This document shows, piece by piece, positions 7,501 to 8,058 of a stretch of 8,058 nt of DNA. A program made the position numbers and the translations under genes. Numbering within the stretch: position 1 is the first letter of the stretch; the number at the start of each line of letters is the position of its first letter. The notes below the pieces were generated by a model, which was given only the letters and a program-made list of their open reading frames with translations, did no database searches and was not told the origin of the DNA. Source of the DNA: Brevundimonas sp. UBA7534. Lineage in GTDB: Bacteria > Pseudomonadota > Alphaproteobacteria > Caulobacterales > Caulobacteraceae. The stretch is from positions 486-8,543 of the forward strand of contig NZ_DLMO01000121.1 of NCBI RefSeq assembly GCF_002479325.1, in the 5' to 3' direction.

Positions 7501-7896
7501 CCGGCCGAGCCGGTGATCGAGCCGGCGCGGGAAGCCGATCCGCGCCTTCCGCTGGCGGGCCTCAGGGTGCTGTGCGTGGACAACGAGCCGGCCATTCTGG
7601 ACGCGCTGTCGGCCCTGCTGACGCGCTGGGGGGCGCGGCCGACCCTGGCCGCCAGCCTGGCGCAGGCCGAGGCCGCCGGGCACGACTTCGATGCGGCGGT
7701 GATCGACCTGCACCTGGGCGAAGGACCGGACGGGTTCGAGGTCATCGGCCGGCTGCGGCCGCGCGGCGTGCGCCGCATCGCCCTGGTCACCGCCGACACG
7801 CGCGACGGCTTGAAGGAGCAGGCGACGGCGGCGGGGGCGGTGCTGCTGCCCAAGCCGATCAAGCCGGCGGCGCTGAAGGCGTTTCTGTCGAGCTGA
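4522..7896 (+). CDS. SSF-domain hybrid sensor histidine kinase (SSF-linker-PAS-HisKA-HATPase-REC), CrbS/MxtR-like
   Basis: A 1124-residue inner-membrane hybrid kinase. Residues about 4-493 form a sodium:solute symporter-like domain of roughly 13 membrane segments, with CTSWTYYGAVGTAA and the SAAT-containing helix typical of SSF kinases. A helical linker (501-620) contains the small-residue motif ERMLAGAIGAASAR (576-589). A PAS domain follows (about 623-737, ending in YTDIT), then a short coiled coil. The kinase core has phospho-acceptor His784 in SHDLLQPL, N-box Asn899, G1 at Asp926 (DTGRGI) and G2 at Gly955 (GAGLGL). The C-terminal receiver (1013-1124) keeps Asp1020, phospho-acceptor Asp1062, Thr1090 and Lys1111, so every catalytic site looks intact. 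The start is the first possible one: an in-frame TGA lies at 4498, and ATG 4531 is the alternative. No strong ribosome binding site is visible. CrbS in Vibrio and MxtR in Pseudomonas share this layout and control acetate use. The convergent LuxR-type gene supports that reading, but the ligand is unproven. Confidence 0.95.
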   Translation: MRPMFSLVILALVAAYMAVLFAVAWSQERPAARARGGGLGPSVYALSLAIYCTSWTYYGAVGTAARTAWEYLPIYIGPVLGLTLLFPVWRRVAAAARRENVGSMADFVASRYGKSQTLGAVVTIVAILGSLPYIALQLKSLSMAGALLTAGTPVAGSERLTVLVLAGVLAFFAILFGARRPDLTEHNRGLIQAIGLESVVKLGALLMVAGFALFLLLGQGDAGRIAQGLGALAAPPEVTPRFTAITLVATLAIFCLPRQFHVAFVEGAEPAQVRRARWVFPLYLALTSLAVLPLVAAGALFAPSVNPDLLVLALPFGRGEQTLTAIVFVGGFSAATAMVIVEAVALSAMVSNSLILPFVARDRWRRRGDASDMAGTILQVRRAAIVAVLLLAWVYYQATDQTHGLAAMGLVSFAAMAQLAPALLGAVVWRGGHAHGALAGIAVGVAVWLVMLALPQLAPGAAWQVPALLGLTDAFAPGVFVSLALNLATYVVVSRWAKPRLIDRVQARAFVDRLGPDWLEGRPSPAGASVGDLRALVARFIGDERAERAFAAWARETDTPLKDADPADAALARGAERMLAGAIGAASARRVISAALAGGGRAPEDVVRMLDEASQAVQFNRDLLQTTLDNIDQGVIVVDEDLRVTAWNRRYVEMFDLPPGFVHVGLPIAQIYRLNAERGESPDDVEAWVERRLEALSRRIPHEHERPRPDGRVLGSSGAPIPGGGYATSYTDITALRRAARQLEEANERLEARVADRTERLEEARRVAEDATASKTRFLAAASHDLLQPLHAARLFIAALKEEPALDDGAQGLATNADRAIDSAHRLLTALLNLSKLEAGGVQPAVRRLSLDALFDELRREFQPVAEAKGLRLTIVRSGLWIATDADLLRSMLQNLIVNAIRYTDRGRILVGVRRDGETARILVCDTGRGIPEADREHVFGEFVRLPGAPVDEPGAGLGLAIVRRLSSLLDHPLEMTSRVGRGTAFRVIVPRAPAEPVIEPAREADPRLPLAGLRVLCVDNEPAILDALSALLTRWGARPTLAASLAQAEAAGHDFDAAVIDLHLGEGPDGFEVIGRLRPRGVRRIALVTADTRDGLKEQATAAGAVLLPKPIKPAALKAFLSS

Positions 7897-7905
7897 CCTT
7901 CATCG

Positions 7906-7926
7906 CTCCTCCCGGCGGGACAGGAG
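7906..7926. terminator. Possible hairpin between the convergent kinase and regulator genes
   Basis: CTCC-TCCCG can pair with CGGGA-CA-GGAG around a very small loop with a two-base bulge, within the 30 bases that separate the two stop codons. Its place fits a shared terminator for both strands. There is no T-tract on either side and the tight loop would have to open, so this is tentative. Confidence 0.3.
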
Positions 7927-8058
7927 TCAGACCTCGTCCAGCTGTTTGGCCAGGATCACCGCCTGGGTGCGGTTCTGGACGCCCAGCTTGCGAAAGACGC
8001 TGGTCAGGTGCGCCTTGATGGTGGCCTCGGACACGCCGAGGTCGAAGGCGATCTGCTT
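7927..8058 (-). CDS. LuxR/NarL-type response regulator, C-terminal HTH part (5' end outside window), CrbR/ErdR-like
   Basis: The minus strand encodes the last 43 residues of a regulator, entering at base 8058 and stopping at the TGA complementary to 7927-7929. The residues KQIAFDLGVSEATIKAHLTS and then VFRKLGVQNRTQAVIL are the last helices of a LuxR-type (GerE) DNA-binding domain, including the turn and recognition helix VSEATIKAHL. The receiver domain expected at the N-terminus is outside the window, so membership in the response regulators is inferred from the neighbour and from close resemblance to CrbR/ErdR tails. It converges on the SSF hybrid kinase with 30 bases between stops, which makes it the likely partner. 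If so, it would bind promoters of acetate-assimilation genes such as acs. The HTH call is secure; the CrbR-like role is an inference. Confidence 0.88.
   Translation of the reverse strand, partial: KQIAFDLGVSEATIKAHLTSVFRKLGVQNRTQAVILAKQLDEV

Noticed and set aside
4497..8018. A 1173-codon plus-strand open frame overlapping the sensor kinase in another frame.
   Set aside because: The product is Arg/Gly/Pro/Ala-rich with no recognisable fold, while the 4522-7896 frame encodes every expected kinase domain.

Overview
This is a GC-rich, gene-dense chromosomal window with strong G/C preference at third codon positions. The protein families (alphaproteobacterial-style SSF sensor kinase, Sel1/prolyl-hydroxylase fusion, metabolite:H+ symporter) suggest an alphaproteobacterium, most likely a member of the Caulobacteraceae such as Brevundimonas or Caulobacter. 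That placement rests on family resemblance and composition only. No mobile elements, CRISPR arrays, tRNA or rRNA genes, or clear foreign DNA are visible.

Layout: the window opens inside the 3' end of folE (GTP cyclohydrolase I). Its stop codon overlaps the GTG start of a 375-residue protein joining N-terminal Sel1-like helical repeats to a 2-oxoglutarate/Fe(II) dioxygenase of the prolyl 4-hydroxylase type. Next come a multi-pass acyltransferase-3 family membrane enzyme with a strong ribosome binding site, and then a 557-residue MFS transporter of the metabolite:H+ symporter (MHS) family that carries an unusual ~115-residue periplasmic insertion between TM9 and TM10. A textbook intrinsic terminator closes this run. 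After it stands a 1124-residue hybrid sensor kinase with an SSF transporter-like N-terminus, a helical linker, PAS, HisKA, HATPase and receiver domains. All five genes are on the plus strand. The right edge holds the C-terminal 43 residues of a LuxR/NarL-type regulator on the minus strand, ending 30 bp from the kinase stop.

How they fit together: the kinase and the convergent LuxR-type regulator look like the CrbS/CrbR (MxtR/ErdR) pair that controls acetyl-CoA synthetase and acetate use in gammaproteobacteria. The transporter just upstream belongs to a family that moves small organic acids and osmolytes, so a shared role in carboxylate uptake and sensing is possible but unproven. The folE, dioxygenase and acyltransferase genes show no evident functional link to that pair. 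The window reads mostly as ordinary chromosome. The features most worth a second look are the transporter insertion, the sensor kinase/regulator pair, and the Sel1-dioxygenase fusion coupled to folE.
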